Notes under the pieces: generated by a model
What the model was told of the DNA's origin: nothing
Databases searched by the model: none
What the model saw: only the letters and a program-made list of their open reading frames with translations
Translations under genes and position numbers: made by a program
In this document: positions 43,015 through 51,404 of the stretch, one piece after another
Position numbering within the stretch: position 1 is the stretch's first letter
Layout of the letters: each line of letters starts with the position of its first letter
From: Ruegeria sp. Alg231-54
Lineage (GTDB): Bacteria > Pseudomonadota > Alphaproteobacteria > Rhodobacterales > Rhodobacteraceae
Direction: 5' to 3'
DNA length: 64,000 bases
Assembly (NCBI RefSeq): GCF_900143525.1
Contig: NZ_FREZ01000003.1
Coordinates: 1 to 64,000 of the forward strand

Positions 43015-43525
43015 GACAAGTGAGATGAGACCTGCACCTGCTGAAGACTCCGCCCTTGTCGGATTCCAAAAGCACGACCACGCGCACTGCGTCGAAAGTA
43101 GCCTGACCGTTGCCGAGACCCGGTGCAAAGAAGAAGGTCTGCGGCTGACTCCCGTGCGGCGCAAGGTTTTGGAGATGCTGCTGCAGGAACATCGGGCCTT
43201 GGGTGCCTATACAATTCTTGATCGATTGCGCGACGAAGGCTTCGGATCGCAGCCACCAGTGGCTTACCGCGCCCTCGATTTTCTTGTCGAGAACGGGTTT
43301 GTCCACAAAATCGAACGTTTGAACGCATTTGTCGCCTGCGCACATCCCGGGGCAACGCATTCCCCGGCCTTCATGATTTGCAGGAAATGTGATGCCGTGG
43401 CCGAAACACATTCAACACCCGCGAAGGGAGAGCTGGGCGCAGCCGCGCGGGCAGTGGGTTTCGAGATCGAGCGGACCGTCGTAGAAGCCGAAGGCGTTTG
43501 CCCCGACTGCACCGAAAAGGCGTAG
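43013..43525 (+). CDS. zur: Zinc uptake regulator, Fur family
   Basis: About 170 residues. Winged-helix domain (RLTPVRRKVLEMLLQEHRALGAYTILDRL, with FGSQPPVAYRALDFLVENGFVHKIE), then metal sites: HPGATHSPAFMICRKCDAV (CxxC) and a second CPDC at the C-terminus for structural zinc. Fur/Zur proteins bound to Zn2+ repress uptake genes. Its operon with znuC and znuB, and divergence from znuA, support Zur over Fur. The start is uncertain: ATGs at 42998, 43013 and 43025 are all in frame and none has a strong ribosome site. Confidence 0.93.
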   Translation: MTSEMRPAPAEDSALVGFQKHDHAHCVESSLTVAETRCKEEGLRLTPVRRKVLEMLLQEHRALGAYTILDRLRDEGFGSQPPVAYRALDFLVENGFVHKIERLNAFVACAHPGATHSPAFMICRKCDAVAETHSTPAKGELGAAARAVGFEIERTVVEAEGVCPDCTEKA

Positions 43526-43527
43526 AA

Positions 43528-44280
43528 ATGAACCTGATTACCGTAGAAGACCTCAGCGTTAGCTATGGGGCCAATACCGTGTTACGGCACATTAACATGG
43601 AGGTCGAACCTGGTGAAATCGTGACCATTGTCGGCCCTAACGGTTCGGGTAAGACAAGTCTGCTGCGCGCCATAATAGGTGCAATCAAACCGTCTGTCGG
43701 GCAGGTAAAGCGAAAGCTGGGGCTGAGAATTGGCTACGTCCCGCAAAAGCTGCATATCGACCCGACCCTGCCGATCACCGTCGAACGGTTTATGCGGCTA
43801 ACCCATCGTGCGTCGAAGAAAGATTGCGCGACTGCGCTGGAAACGGCCGGTGTGCCCGATCTGCTCAAGCGCCAGATGTCACAGCTTTCGGGCGGGCAAT
43901 TCCAGCGCGTGCTGCTGGCGCGGGCTTTGATCAACCGACCCGAAATCCTGTTGCTGGATGAGGCCACGCAAGGGTTGGATCAGCCCGGGTCGGCTGCGTT
44001 TTATCGCCAGATCGAAGACGTGCGTCAGGAAACAGGGTGCGCTATCATCATGATAAGCCACGAGCTCCACGTGGTGATGAGCGCCTCGGACCGGGTGATC
44101 TGCCTGAACGGCCATGTCTGTTGCGAGGGCTCACCTGCGGTTGTGGCCTCGGCCCCCGAATACCGCGCGTTGTTCGGAACCGGAACAGGTGGAGCGCTTG
44201 CCCTTTACCGCCATGATCATGATCACAACCACGATCATCATCATGACCATGGAACAGATTCACAGGAAGCCGCAGAATAA
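43528..44280 (+). CDS. znuC: Zinc ABC transporter ATP-binding protein with His-rich tail
   Basis: 250 residues. Walker A GPNGSGKTS (about 36-44), PQKLHIDPTLPITVERFM (Q-loop region), signature LSGGQFQRVLLARAL, Walker B ILLLDEATQGLD. The C-terminus ends in a histidine/aspartate-rich tail (HDHDHNHDHHHDHG) that could bind zinc in the cytoplasm. The start ATG lies 3 bp after the zur stop. It energises ZnuB. Confidence 0.94.
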   Translation: MNLITVEDLSVSYGANTVLRHINMEVEPGEIVTIVGPNGSGKTSLLRAIIGAIKPSVGQVKRKLGLRIGYVPQKLHIDPTLPITVERFMRLTHRASKKDCATALETAGVPDLLKRQMSQLSGGQFQRVLLARALINRPEILLLDEATQGLDQPGSAAFYRQIEDVRQETGCAIIMISHELHVVMSASDRVICLNGHVCCEGSPAVVASAPEYRALFGTGTGGALALYRHDHDHNHDHHHDHGTDSQEAAE

Positions 44281-45077
44281 TGCTTGATGATTTCATGACC
44301 CGAGCCACGCTGGCCGGTGTAGGCGTAGCCTTTGCTGCGGCGCCGTTGGGGTGTTTTGTGGTGTGGCGCCGTATGGCCTATTTCGGCGATGCCACAGCGC
44401 ACGCAGCCATTCTTGGCGTAGCCTTGTCGCTGACATTTCAGATGTCGGTTTTTACAGGTGCGCTGGCCGTCGCCTTGTTGATGGCGCTGACCGTAACGCT
44501 GTTGGCAGGTCGTGGGTACGCAATGGATACGTTGCTGGGGGTTATGGCACATTCCGCCCTGGCATTTGGTCTTGTGGCGGTTTCATTCCTCTCCGGTGTC
44601 CGGATTGATTTGATGGCCTATCTGTTTGGCGACATTCTGGCCGTATCCCGTTCGGATCTGGCCGTCATCTGGTGTGGTGCTGCACTTGTCGTAATTTTGA
44701 TTGCCTGGCGTTGGTCCCAGCTGTTGACGGCGACGTTGAACGAGGAACTGGCCTATGCCAGCGGGTTCAACCCCAAGCGCGAACAACTGATATTGACGCT
44801 CGCATTGGCTATCACGGTGGCAGTCGCCATCAAGGTCGTGGGTGTTCTGCTAATAGCGGCGATGCTCATCATACCAGCCGCTGCGGCGCGCAATCTGGCG
44901 CGGTCACCGGAAACGATGGCCCTGATTGCAGCGGCAATCGGGGCGACGTCTGCTGTGGCCGGGTTGCGGGCGGCTTATGTATTCGACACGCCGGCCGGGC
45001 CCTCGATTGTCTGTGTCGCCGCCATTTTGTTTGCCTGTTTCAGCCTGCTTGGTTGGCAGCGTCATAATAAGTCCTGA
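44280..45077 (+). CDS. znuB: Zinc ABC transporter permease
   Basis: 265-residue ABC-3 family inner-membrane protein with about eight hydrophobic segments (for example FMTRATLAGVGVAFAAAPLGCFVVWRRMAYFGDATAHAAILG and VGVLLIAAMLIIPAAAARNLARS, here abbreviated by motif). The ATG shares one base with the znuC stop (TAATG). It completes the ZnuABC importer. Confidence 0.93.
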   Translation: MLDDFMTRATLAGVGVAFAAAPLGCFVVWRRMAYFGDATAHAAILGVALSLTFQMSVFTGALAVALLMALTVTLLAGRGYAMDTLLGVMAHSALAFGLVAVSFLSGVRIDLMAYLFGDILAVSRSDLAVIWCGAALVVILIAWRWSQLLTATLNEELAYASGFNPKREQLILTLALAITVAVAIKVVGVLLIAAMLIIPAAAARNLARSPETMALIAAAIGATSAVAGLRAAYVFDTPAGPSIVCVAAILFACFSLLGWQRHNKS

Positions 45078-45383
45078 AAGCAGCCCAATGACGGAACCAA
45101 CAGGATGCCGCAGGTGGCGTCCTCGTGCACGCTGTCCTCGGTGTCAGATGGTCGACTTTCAAATTCGCCGTCTTGACACATTTGCGCGTGCCCCTTCTCG
45201 GCGGGTTTGCGGTTCAAGAAAACCGTGTGGCTACCGTGCACGGCGTTGCTGTGACGCGCCAATCGCATTGTGTTTCCGTCGATACAGTTGTTTAATCCCG
45301 CCATCACACCGCGGGATCAAACACCTAGACAAATCCCCCTGCGCATAAGAACCTGTGACCAAACAAAAACAGGGAGAAGATTG
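45078..45383. other. 306-bp region with a leader hairpin
   Basis: No supported gene. A long imperfect inverted repeat (45290-45301 with 45311-45322, 12 pairs including one G-U, 9-nt loop) lies about 62 bp before the next start codon. It may end the znu transcript or sit in the leader of the amino-acid transporter operon. An 81-codon minus-strand frame (45062-45307) was not recognised. Confidence 0.5.
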
Positions 45384-46208
45384 ATGAAACTGATTGCTGG
45401 CCCAGCTCTAGCCTTACTTTTCTCAACAACCTCGGTGCTTGCTGCGGGCGATGGGACCTGCGCAAAGGGTAAGACCCTTACAGAGGGCAACCTGACAATC
45501 GCAACAGGTAATCCGGCCTACTATCCCTGGGTTATGAATGACGCGCCCGAAAGCGGTGAAGGATTTGAAGCTGCCGTTGCTTATGCCATCGCCGAAAAAA
45601 TGGGCTTCGGCCAGGACAATGTCACCTGGGTTCGCACAAGTTTTGACGAGGCTATTCAGCCCGGCGCGAAGAACTTTGACTTTAACATGCAGCAGTACTC
45701 GATTACTCCCGAGCGGGAAGAAATGGTTGATTTCAGCCTGCCATATTACACCTCGGCCATGGCGGTTTTGACAACCCAGAACGTTGTCGATGCAGGCGCA
45801 GAAGCAACATTGGACGGACTCAAGGATTTAAAGTGGGGCGCTGTGGCCACGACAACAGCGATCCCAATGCTGAAGGACGTGATCCAACCTTCGAGTGAAC
45901 CGCTGCTTTACAACGACAATGCTGATGTGAATGCGGCCATCATGGCCGGCCAGATCGATGCCGCAATTTATGACCTGCCTACGGCACTCTATCTGTCGGC
46001 CGTCGTGGTCGAAAACGGTGCATTGCTTGGCCAGTTCCCTGCGGGGCAATCCGAAAGTCCTGATCAGTTCGGCGTTTTGATGGAAGACGGCAACGCGTTG
46101 AAGGAATGCGTCAACGCGGCCATCACAGAACTGACCGAAAGCGGCGAGCTTGCGGCGATTGAAACCCAATGGCTGTCCGAGGCTACAGGTGTGCCGGTCA
46201 TCGAGTAG
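45384..46208 (+). CDS. Polar amino-acid ABC transporter binding protein
   Basis: 274 residues with a signal peptide (LLFSTTSVLAAGDG) and the SBP_bac_3 fold: LTIATGNPAYYPWVMND at the start of the mature part, GFEAAVAYAIAEKMGF, and FNMQQYSITPEREEMVDFSLPYY (cited as motif NMQQYSITPEREEMVDFS). Cys in GTCAKGK and CVNAAI may form a disulfide. The ATG follows AGGGAGAAGATTG. It is the first gene of a binding protein-permease-ATPase operon. The ligand could be an amino acid or a derivative handled by the convergent hydantoinase-type operon. Confidence 0.9.
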   Translation: MKLIAGPALALLFSTTSVLAAGDGTCAKGKTLTEGNLTIATGNPAYYPWVMNDAPESGEGFEAAVAYAIAEKMGFGQDNVTWVRTSFDEAIQPGAKNFDFNMQQYSITPEREEMVDFSLPYYTSAMAVLTTQNVVDAGAEATLDGLKDLKWGAVATTTAIPMLKDVIQPSSEPLLYNDNADVNAAIMAGQIDAAIYDLPTALYLSAVVVENGALLGQFPAGQSESPDQFGVLMEDGNALKECVNAAITELTESGELAAIETQWLSEATGVPVIE

Positions 46209-47069
46209 ATGGAAGAAACGTCATTGCAAAAAGACTCGGTTGAGCACTCTGCCGCGACGCCAACGCGTCGCGAGGTTTATGAAGCTGAGGTACGGCGTCG
46301 CTCAAATCGCATCGCGCTGATTTCGGTGGTCAGCGTGACCCTTGCCATCTTCGTCCTCGTCCCGCTCGCCCCCGGTTGGGAGGCCGTACAACGCTCGTTT
46401 TTCAACGGCCGGGTCTTCGCCGAGACGTTTCCCGGATTGCTCGAAGCCTTTCTGATGAACGTGATGATTTTTGCGTGGTCCGCACCGCTTATCGCGATCA
46501 CGGGACTGGTTATCGCGCTGTGTCGAGACACGCGCGCACCTGCACTTTTTCCGCTACGGCTGTTCGGCATTGCATATACGGACATCTTCCGTGGCCTGCC
46601 GGTGGTTCTTGTTATCTACATTATTGGCTTTGGCGTGCCCGGGTTGGGCCTGCCGAGGCCTTGGAACAGCCCCTACATTTGGGGCACGCTGGCGCTGGTT
46701 TTGGTCTATTCGGCCTATGTGGCCGAGGTGATCCGCTCGGGCATTGACTCGATCCATCAGTCGCAGCGATCCGCCGCAGCCTCGTTGGGGCTAAGCGATC
46801 AGGACACCATGCGCTATGTGGTCCTGCCGCAAGCCATACGAAACGTCGTTCCTGCCAATATGAACCTGTTCATCGCTCTGCAGAAGGACGTGGCGCTATT
46901 GTCCTTTATCGGCCCGGTTGAGATTTTCCGTCAGGCTGGTGTTTACAAATCGCTCTATGCCAATTTTACGCCTTATGTGGGCGCAGCGCTTATCTTTCTT
47001 GCGCTGACCATACCAGCCACACGGTATGCGGACTACCTTATGAACAAGCAGAACAGGGCCCGTACATGA
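46209..47069 (+). CDS. HisM/GlnP-type amino-acid ABC permease
   Basis: 286 residues. A charged cytoplasmic N-terminus (about 1-35) precedes about five to six transmembrane segments. The HisMQ coupling loop [22 protein letters not shown] is near 195-216. There is a single permease gene, so it would work as a homodimer. It begins directly after the binding-protein stop and overlaps the ATPase gene by 4 bp. Confidence 0.9.
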   Translation: MEETSLQKDSVEHSAATPTRREVYEAEVRRRSNRIALISVVSVTLAIFVLVPLAPGWEAVQRSFFNGRVFAETFPGLLEAFLMNVMIFAWSAPLIAITGLVIALCRDTRAPALFPLRLFGIAYTDIFRGLPVVLVIYIIGFGVPGLGLPRPWNSPYIWGTLALVLVYSAYVAEVIRSGIDSIHQSQRSAAASLGLSDQDTMRYVVLPQAIRNVVPANMNLFIALQKDVALLSFIGPVEIFRQAGVYKSLYANFTPYVGAALIFLALTIPATRYADYLMNKQNRART

Positions 47070-47797
47070 CAGCAAAGTTATCCTTGCGAATGGTGCGGAA
47101 ACGGTTCGATGATCACGAGGTATGCAAGGGCATTGACCTGGATGTGGCTGAGGGCGAGATGGTGTGCCTGATTGGCGCTTCAGGTTCTGGCAAATCCACA
47201 CTCTTGCGCTGCATGAACCTGCTTGAACCCATCGATGACGGCGAGATCTGGCTGGACGGGAAAGACATCTCTGAACCGGGACTGGACCCACAGCCAGTGC
47301 GTCAACAGATCGGCATTGTGTTCCAGAGCTATAACCTTTTTCCCCACATGACGGCGGCGGAAAATGTGATGCTCGCACCGCGTCGTGTGCACGGACTGAG
47401 CAGAGAAGACTTACGCCCGAAGGTGACCCAGCTTTTCACGCGCTTTGGGCTGGGTGACCGGATGGAACACTATCCAGACCAGCTATCGGGCGGTCAGCAG
47501 CAGCGAGTGGCTATCATCCGTGCGCTGGCGATGGAGCCGCAGATCATGCTGTTTGACGAGATTACAAGCGCGCTGGATCCCGAGTTGGTAGGCGAGGTTT
47601 TGGACGTGCTGAGGGACCTGCGAAAGCAGGGTATGACCATGGTACTTGCCACGCATGAAATGGGTTTTGCACGCGAGCTGGCAAACAAAGTGTGTTTCCT
47701 TGATGCCGGACGCATCCTGGAGCAAGGCCCGCCCGAGGTGCTCTTTTCCCAACCACGCGAACCGCGCACCAAGGCGTTCCTGTCACGCGTGCTGTGA
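47066..47797 (+). CDS. GlnQ/HisP-type ABC ATPase
   Basis: 243 residues. Walker [10 protein letters not shown] (about 34-42), [20 protein letters not shown], signature [15 protein letters not shown], Walker [16 protein letters not shown]. The usual Pro after DE is Ile here (DEITSALD), a known minor variant. It completes the amino-acid importer. A convergent gene ends 157 bp further on. Confidence 0.92.
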   Translation: MTAKLSLRMVRKRFDDHEVCKGIDLDVAEGEMVCLIGASGSGKSTLLRCMNLLEPIDDGEIWLDGKDISEPGLDPQPVRQQIGIVFQSYNLFPHMTAAENVMLAPRRVHGLSREDLRPKVTQLFTRFGLGDRMEHYPDQLSGGQQQRVAIIRALAMEPQIMLFDEITSALDPELVGEVLDVLRDLRKQGMTMVLATHEMGFARELANKVCFLDAGRILEQGPPEVLFSQPREPRTKAFLSRVL

Positions 47798-47953
47798 TGT
47801 CGCGGACGTCCTGCGATTTAAGAAATGCTGCGCTAAGGGTGATATCGAAAAACTGGCAGGCCGCTGGCGCAAAAGACGCGCTGCAGTGGGCGACCGACCT
47901 CTGGCAGCAAGAACTCTGAGCGATCTTACGCAAGTCGCGCTCACCAGCCGGGA

Positions 47954-48691
47954 TCACAAGTTGTCGAACAGACGCCCAGGCAGCGCTTCGTGACGCGGTA
48001 GGTTCAGCGCTTTAAGCAGTCCAAAGACCATCCCTTGATTGGAGGTAATGACGGGTTTGTTCAGCGCGGCCTCAATCCGTTCAATCGCCTCGACCGAGCG
48101 CATGTCTGTGCAGCTTAGGACGACTGCCTGCGCCTCCGGGTGATCAGCCCTGCACGCCAGATCGAACACCTCGTCCGGGGTCAGTTCACCTTGGCCATAA
48201 TTGCCAAGCTCGCGGCCGACATCGGCACATTTGACGGTTTCAATGCCGTTGAGGGCCATGAAATCCATCGCCTGGGCATTGATCTCGCCCAAATAAGGCG
48301 ATGAAAAGCCGACCTTTGTTGCGCCGACAGCCTTGATCCCAGTGATCAACGCCCCTGCAGCGGTCAGCGAAACTGCACCCGAGCCCACTTTGATCTGCTG
48401 GGCCAGCTCTGCATCAAAAGACGGTCCGTGGGTCAGCGTCGCCGAGGTGCAGCCATACAACACCACATCGGGGCGTATGCCCGAGATCATCCGCAGGTCG
48501 TGAGTGATATCCGATGCGCCCAACCCCGCCATCTGATCCGAGCCGGGGATTTCATCCACGTCATACCCGCCCATGCGTTGAAAATGGACTGTGGTGTTGG
48601 GTGGCCTCAACAACTCCATATCCGGTTCGAGGTTGGTGTTGGTGAAGGGTACCAGAACACCGATTTTGGCTGCGGTTCGTGTTTCGGTCAC
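47954..48691 (-). CDS. Asp/Glu/hydantoin racemase-superfamily protein (maleate isomerase-like)
   Basis: 245 residues from GTG at 48691, which overlaps the aminotransferase stop (GTGA). The longer open frame upstream is a shadow. Two catalytic cysteines sit in the expected places: C81 in LYGCTSATLTHG and C194 in VLSCTDMRS. The family includes aspartate/glutamate and hydantoin racemases, maleate cis-trans isomerase and arylmalonate decarboxylase, all using a Cys pair for proton transfer. The start VGVLVPFTNTNLEPD-like segment is closest to the maleate isomerase branch. As the last gene of the hyuA-hyuB operon, a racemase or isomerase of the hydrolysed product is plausible. Confidence 0.82.
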   Translation of the reverse strand: MTETRTAAKIGVLVPFTNTNLEPDMELLRPPNTTVHFQRMGGYDVDEIPGSDQMAGLGASDITHDLRMISGIRPDVVLYGCTSATLTHGPSFDAELAQQIKVGSGAVSLTAAGALITGIKAVGATKVGFSSPYLGEINAQAMDFMALNGIETVKCADVGRELGNYGQGELTPDEVFDLACRADHPEAQAVVLSCTDMRSVEAIERIEAALNKPVITSNQGMVFGLLKALNLPRHEALPGRLFDNL

Positions 48692-49755
48692 TTCAATGCT
48701 CCCTTCAGGGCGGTCAGGCACCGATCCATGATCGGCGTCTCGCAGATTGTGGCGCGCAAGCAGTCGGTTAAGCCGTATCCTCCCATGCCGCGCACTAGTA
48801 GGTCGTCCGCCCGCAGCGCCGCGTCTGCCCGTTGCGCATCCTGCGTTGAGGCAAAGCGCAATAGCACAAAGTTTGTGTGACTTTGAGGAACGATTAGGCC
48901 CAACGCACGACATTCCACGGCAAATCGTTCACGGATTTCAGTCGTGCGGGCAACCACATTTTGCATATGCGCCTGATCGCGGGTCGCGGCAGTTGCCGCC
49001 GCCTGTGAAGCGATGGAAATATTGTTTGGATTAAGCAATTTGCGCAGTTCAGCCGCAGTCTCGGGCGGGAAGTACCCCCATCCTATACGCGCTCCCGCCA
49101 GGCCATAGGCCTTGGAAAAGGTGCGCAGGATCACGGTGTCCCCTTGATCGGTCAGCGCGAAGATGTCGGCCGGATCATGTATGTGATCGGAAAACTCGGC
49201 ATAAGCCTGATCGACGACCAGCAGAACATCGGTGGGCAGTTCATCGCGCAGACGAAGGATTTCGGAATTGGGGATCAGGGTGCCGGTCGGGTTGCCAGGG
49301 TTGCAGACAAAGACGATCCGCGTTTCAGGTGTGACCACGGCGATGATATCGTCGACGGATACGGTCAGATCTACTTCACGCGCCTTGACGTAATCGGCCT
49401 GAACCTGAGCTGCTGCTGAGGCGACAAACGCATATCCGTAATCTGTGCCAAGGACCCGATCACCGCGTCCGGCATAGGCGCGGATCAAACAGCCGATCAG
49501 CTCCATCGAGCCTGCTCCGCACAGCACCCTGGCCGGATCGAGCCCATGCACATCGGCAATTGCTGTGCGCAGTTCCGACCATTCCGGATCAGGATACAAT
49601 TGCAGATCGGCCATTGCGTCACGACCCGCCTTGATGGCAGCGGGGCTTGCGGGAAAGGCGCTTTCGTTCTGGGCCAACGAGATAGTGTTTTCGCCGCCGA
49701 GGTCGGCCAGCGCATAGGCCGCCATTGCACTTATGTGGGGAACCGGGCGGATCAT
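48688..49755 (-). CDS. HisC-like class I/II aminotransferase
   Basis: 355 residues. CNPGNPTG at 151-158, D182 in VDQAYAEF (PLP nitrogen), and Schiff-base K215 in RTFSKAYGLAGARIG. These are hallmarks of histidinol-phosphate aminotransferase relatives. It overlaps hyuB-like and racemase-like genes by 4 bp each, and no other his genes are nearby. I therefore infer a catabolic amino-acid transamination or decarboxylation role, not histidine synthesis. Confidence 0.87.
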   Translation of the reverse strand: MIRPVPHISAMAAYALADLGGENTISLAQNESAFPASPAAIKAGRDAMADLQLYPDPEWSELRTAIADVHGLDPARVLCGAGSMELIGCLIRAYAGRGDRVLGTDYGYAFVASAAAQVQADYVKAREVDLTVSVDDIIAVVTPETRIVFVCNPGNPTGTLIPNSEILRLRDELPTDVLLVVDQAYAEFSDHIHDPADIFALTDQGDTVILRTFSKAYGLAGARIGWGYFPPETAAELRKLLNPNNISIASQAAATAATRDQAHMQNVVARTTEIRERFAVECRALGLIVPQSHTNFVLLRFASTQDAQRADAALRADDLLVRGMGGYGLTDCLRATICETPIMDRCLTALKGALK

Positions 49756-51404
49756 GATGTGCCCCCATAGGATTTTGCGCCTTCTGCGCTGATCAGACCG
49801 CGCTTGAGGTCTAGGGAGATTGCCTGCGGGTCCCGCTCGGCCGGGTTGCCAAAACCACCGCCCCCAGGGGTTTCAAAGATCAGGTAGTCGTCAGCTTCAA
49901 CGCGCAGTTCTCCTTTGCCTGGGATATCATTTTCGCCGCCAAGAAAACGAATGCGTCCGGGTGCGCCGGGTTTTCCACCCATGCGTCCGAGGGCGGGGAA
50001 TTTGAGGCGCTCAACCGACAGGAACACCAGAAAGGGTGCACCGTTCGCAGAGGTCATCTCGATCCGTTGGCCGAGACCGCCGCGATACTTGCCTGCACCT
50101 CCTGAATCCTGGCGTAGTTCGCGTTTCCAGATTGTGACCGGGGCCACGCTTTCCGTGATCTCGACCTGAGATCCGAACACGCCCGAGGGGTAGGCTGTGG
50201 CAGACAAACCATCCGCATGTGGCCGTGCGCCAGTGCCGCCATTGTGCACAGGCTCGACCGCAAATTCCTGACCTCCATCGCGTGCCACTTCGGGTGCGTG
50301 CCGCATCGGCAGATCGAACATGCAAGATGCGCCCTCGGCGGGGACCTGATCTGGCAGGGCCTGATGCAGGCATCCAAGCACCAGATCTGGTGTTACCTGT
50401 CCTAGCGTGTGCCGCATTGCCACCGGGGCGGGGCGTTGTGCATTGAGGATGCAGCCTTTTGGGCCGTCCACGGTAAACGGCTCCAGCGATCCGGCGTTGT
50501 TGGGGATGTCAGACCCGACGATGCAGCGCAGGGCGAAGACTGTATAGGCGGTCGCATAGTTCAGCGGCACATTGATACCCTTGCCCGAACAACCCGACGT
50601 TCCCGTGAAATCCACATGCATGCCCGTTTTGCTGACCGTTAGGGTGGCGTGCAGTTCCAGTTCTTTTTCATAACCGTCCATCCTCAGAACGTTTCTATAG
50701 GTGCCTGTGGGCACTTCAGCGATGGCTTCAAGCGTGCCTCGGCGCGAGGTGTCGATGATGTAGCCGCCCAGTTGATCAAGATCGTCGATTCCGAATTCAT
50801 CCATCATACCGAGCAGCCGGTTCACGCCCGCTTCGCAGCAAGCGATCAGTGCATATATGTCGCCCTCATTCGCAATGGGCTCGCGGCTGTTGGCGCGGAC
50901 AATGTCCAAAAGCAAGGCGTTCGGGACACCTTGTTCGACCAGTTTGCAGGGTGGGATCAGCAGGCCCTCATCATAGATATCCGACCCTTCGGGTCCCATT
51001 CCAAGGCCGCCCAGATCTACAAGATGCGATGTGCATGAAGTAAAGCCGACGACCTTGCCGTTTTTGAAGGCAGGCATCATCAGCAGAAAGTCGTTGAGGT
51101 GTCCAGAAGCCAGCCACGGATCATTGGTCATGTAGATATCGCCGGGCTTCATGTGCTGCGCCGGAAAATGACCGCGCAGATGCATCACGGCTTCGGCCAT
51201 CGTGTTGATGTGTCCGGGCGTTCCGGTAACCGCCTGTGCCAGCATCCGACCCCCGGCGTCAAAGATCCCGGCAGAGATGTCGCCGCATTCGCGCACAATG
51301 GGTGAGAACGCGGCGCGGATCAGAGTCTGACCTTGTTCTTCAACCACCGCAAGTAGGCGGTTCCACATGACTTGCAGGCGGGCGGGGGACTGATCGGCAG
51401 TCAT
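49752..51404 (-). CDS. HyuB-type hydantoinase/oxoprolinase B subunit
   Basis: 550 residues from the second of two adjacent ATGs (51404), the better spaced one after the strong site AAAGGAGGT. The hyuA-like stop overlaps it (TGATG). HyuB family marks: RECGDISAGIFDAGGRMLAQ near 26-45, GHINTMAEAV, and GDIYMTNDPWLASGHLNDFLL. With HyuA it forms ATP-dependent amide- or lactam-opening enzymes (N-methylhydantoinase, 5-oxoprolinase) or ketone carboxylases such as acetone and acetophenone carboxylase. Subunit sequence alone does not tell which. Confidence 0.88.
   Translation of the reverse strand: MTADQSPARLQVMWNRLLAVVEEQGQTLIRAAFSPIVRECGDISAGIFDAGGRMLAQAVTGTPGHINTMAEAVMHLRGHFPAQHMKPGDIYMTNDPWLASGHLNDFLLMMPAFKNGKVVGFTSCTSHLVDLGGLGMGPEGSDIYDEGLLIPPCKLVEQGVPNALLLDIVRANSREPIANEGDIYALIACCEAGVNRLLGMMDEFGIDDLDQLGGYIIDTSRRGTLEAIAEVPTGTYRNVLRMDGYEKELELHATLTVSKTGMHVDFTGTSGCSGKGINVPLNYATAYTVFALRCIVGSDIPNNAGSLEPFTVDGPKGCILNAQRPAPVAMRHTLGQVTPDLVLGCLHQALPDQVPAEGASCMFDLPMRHAPEVARDGGQEFAVEPVHNGGTGARPHADGLSATAYPSGVFGSQVEITESVAPVTIWKRELRQDSGGAGKYRGGLGQRIEMTSANGAPFLVFLSVERLKFPALGRMGGKPGAPGRIRFLGGENDIPGKGELRVEADDYLIFETPGGGGFGNPAERDPQAISLDLKRGLISAEGAKSYGGTS

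Noticed and set aside
45062..45307. 81-codon minus-strand frame after znuB
   Set aside because: It overlaps the znuB end, matches nothing known to me, and contains no start signal.
48692..48913. 74-residue N-terminal extension of the racemase-like protein
   Set aside because: It overlaps the aminotransferase in another frame and has no family similarity. The GTG at 48691 with a GTGA overlap is the natural start.
48688..49755. Assignment of the HisC-like gene as hisC of histidine synthesis
   Set aside because: No other his genes are nearby and it is embedded by overlaps in the hyuAB operon.
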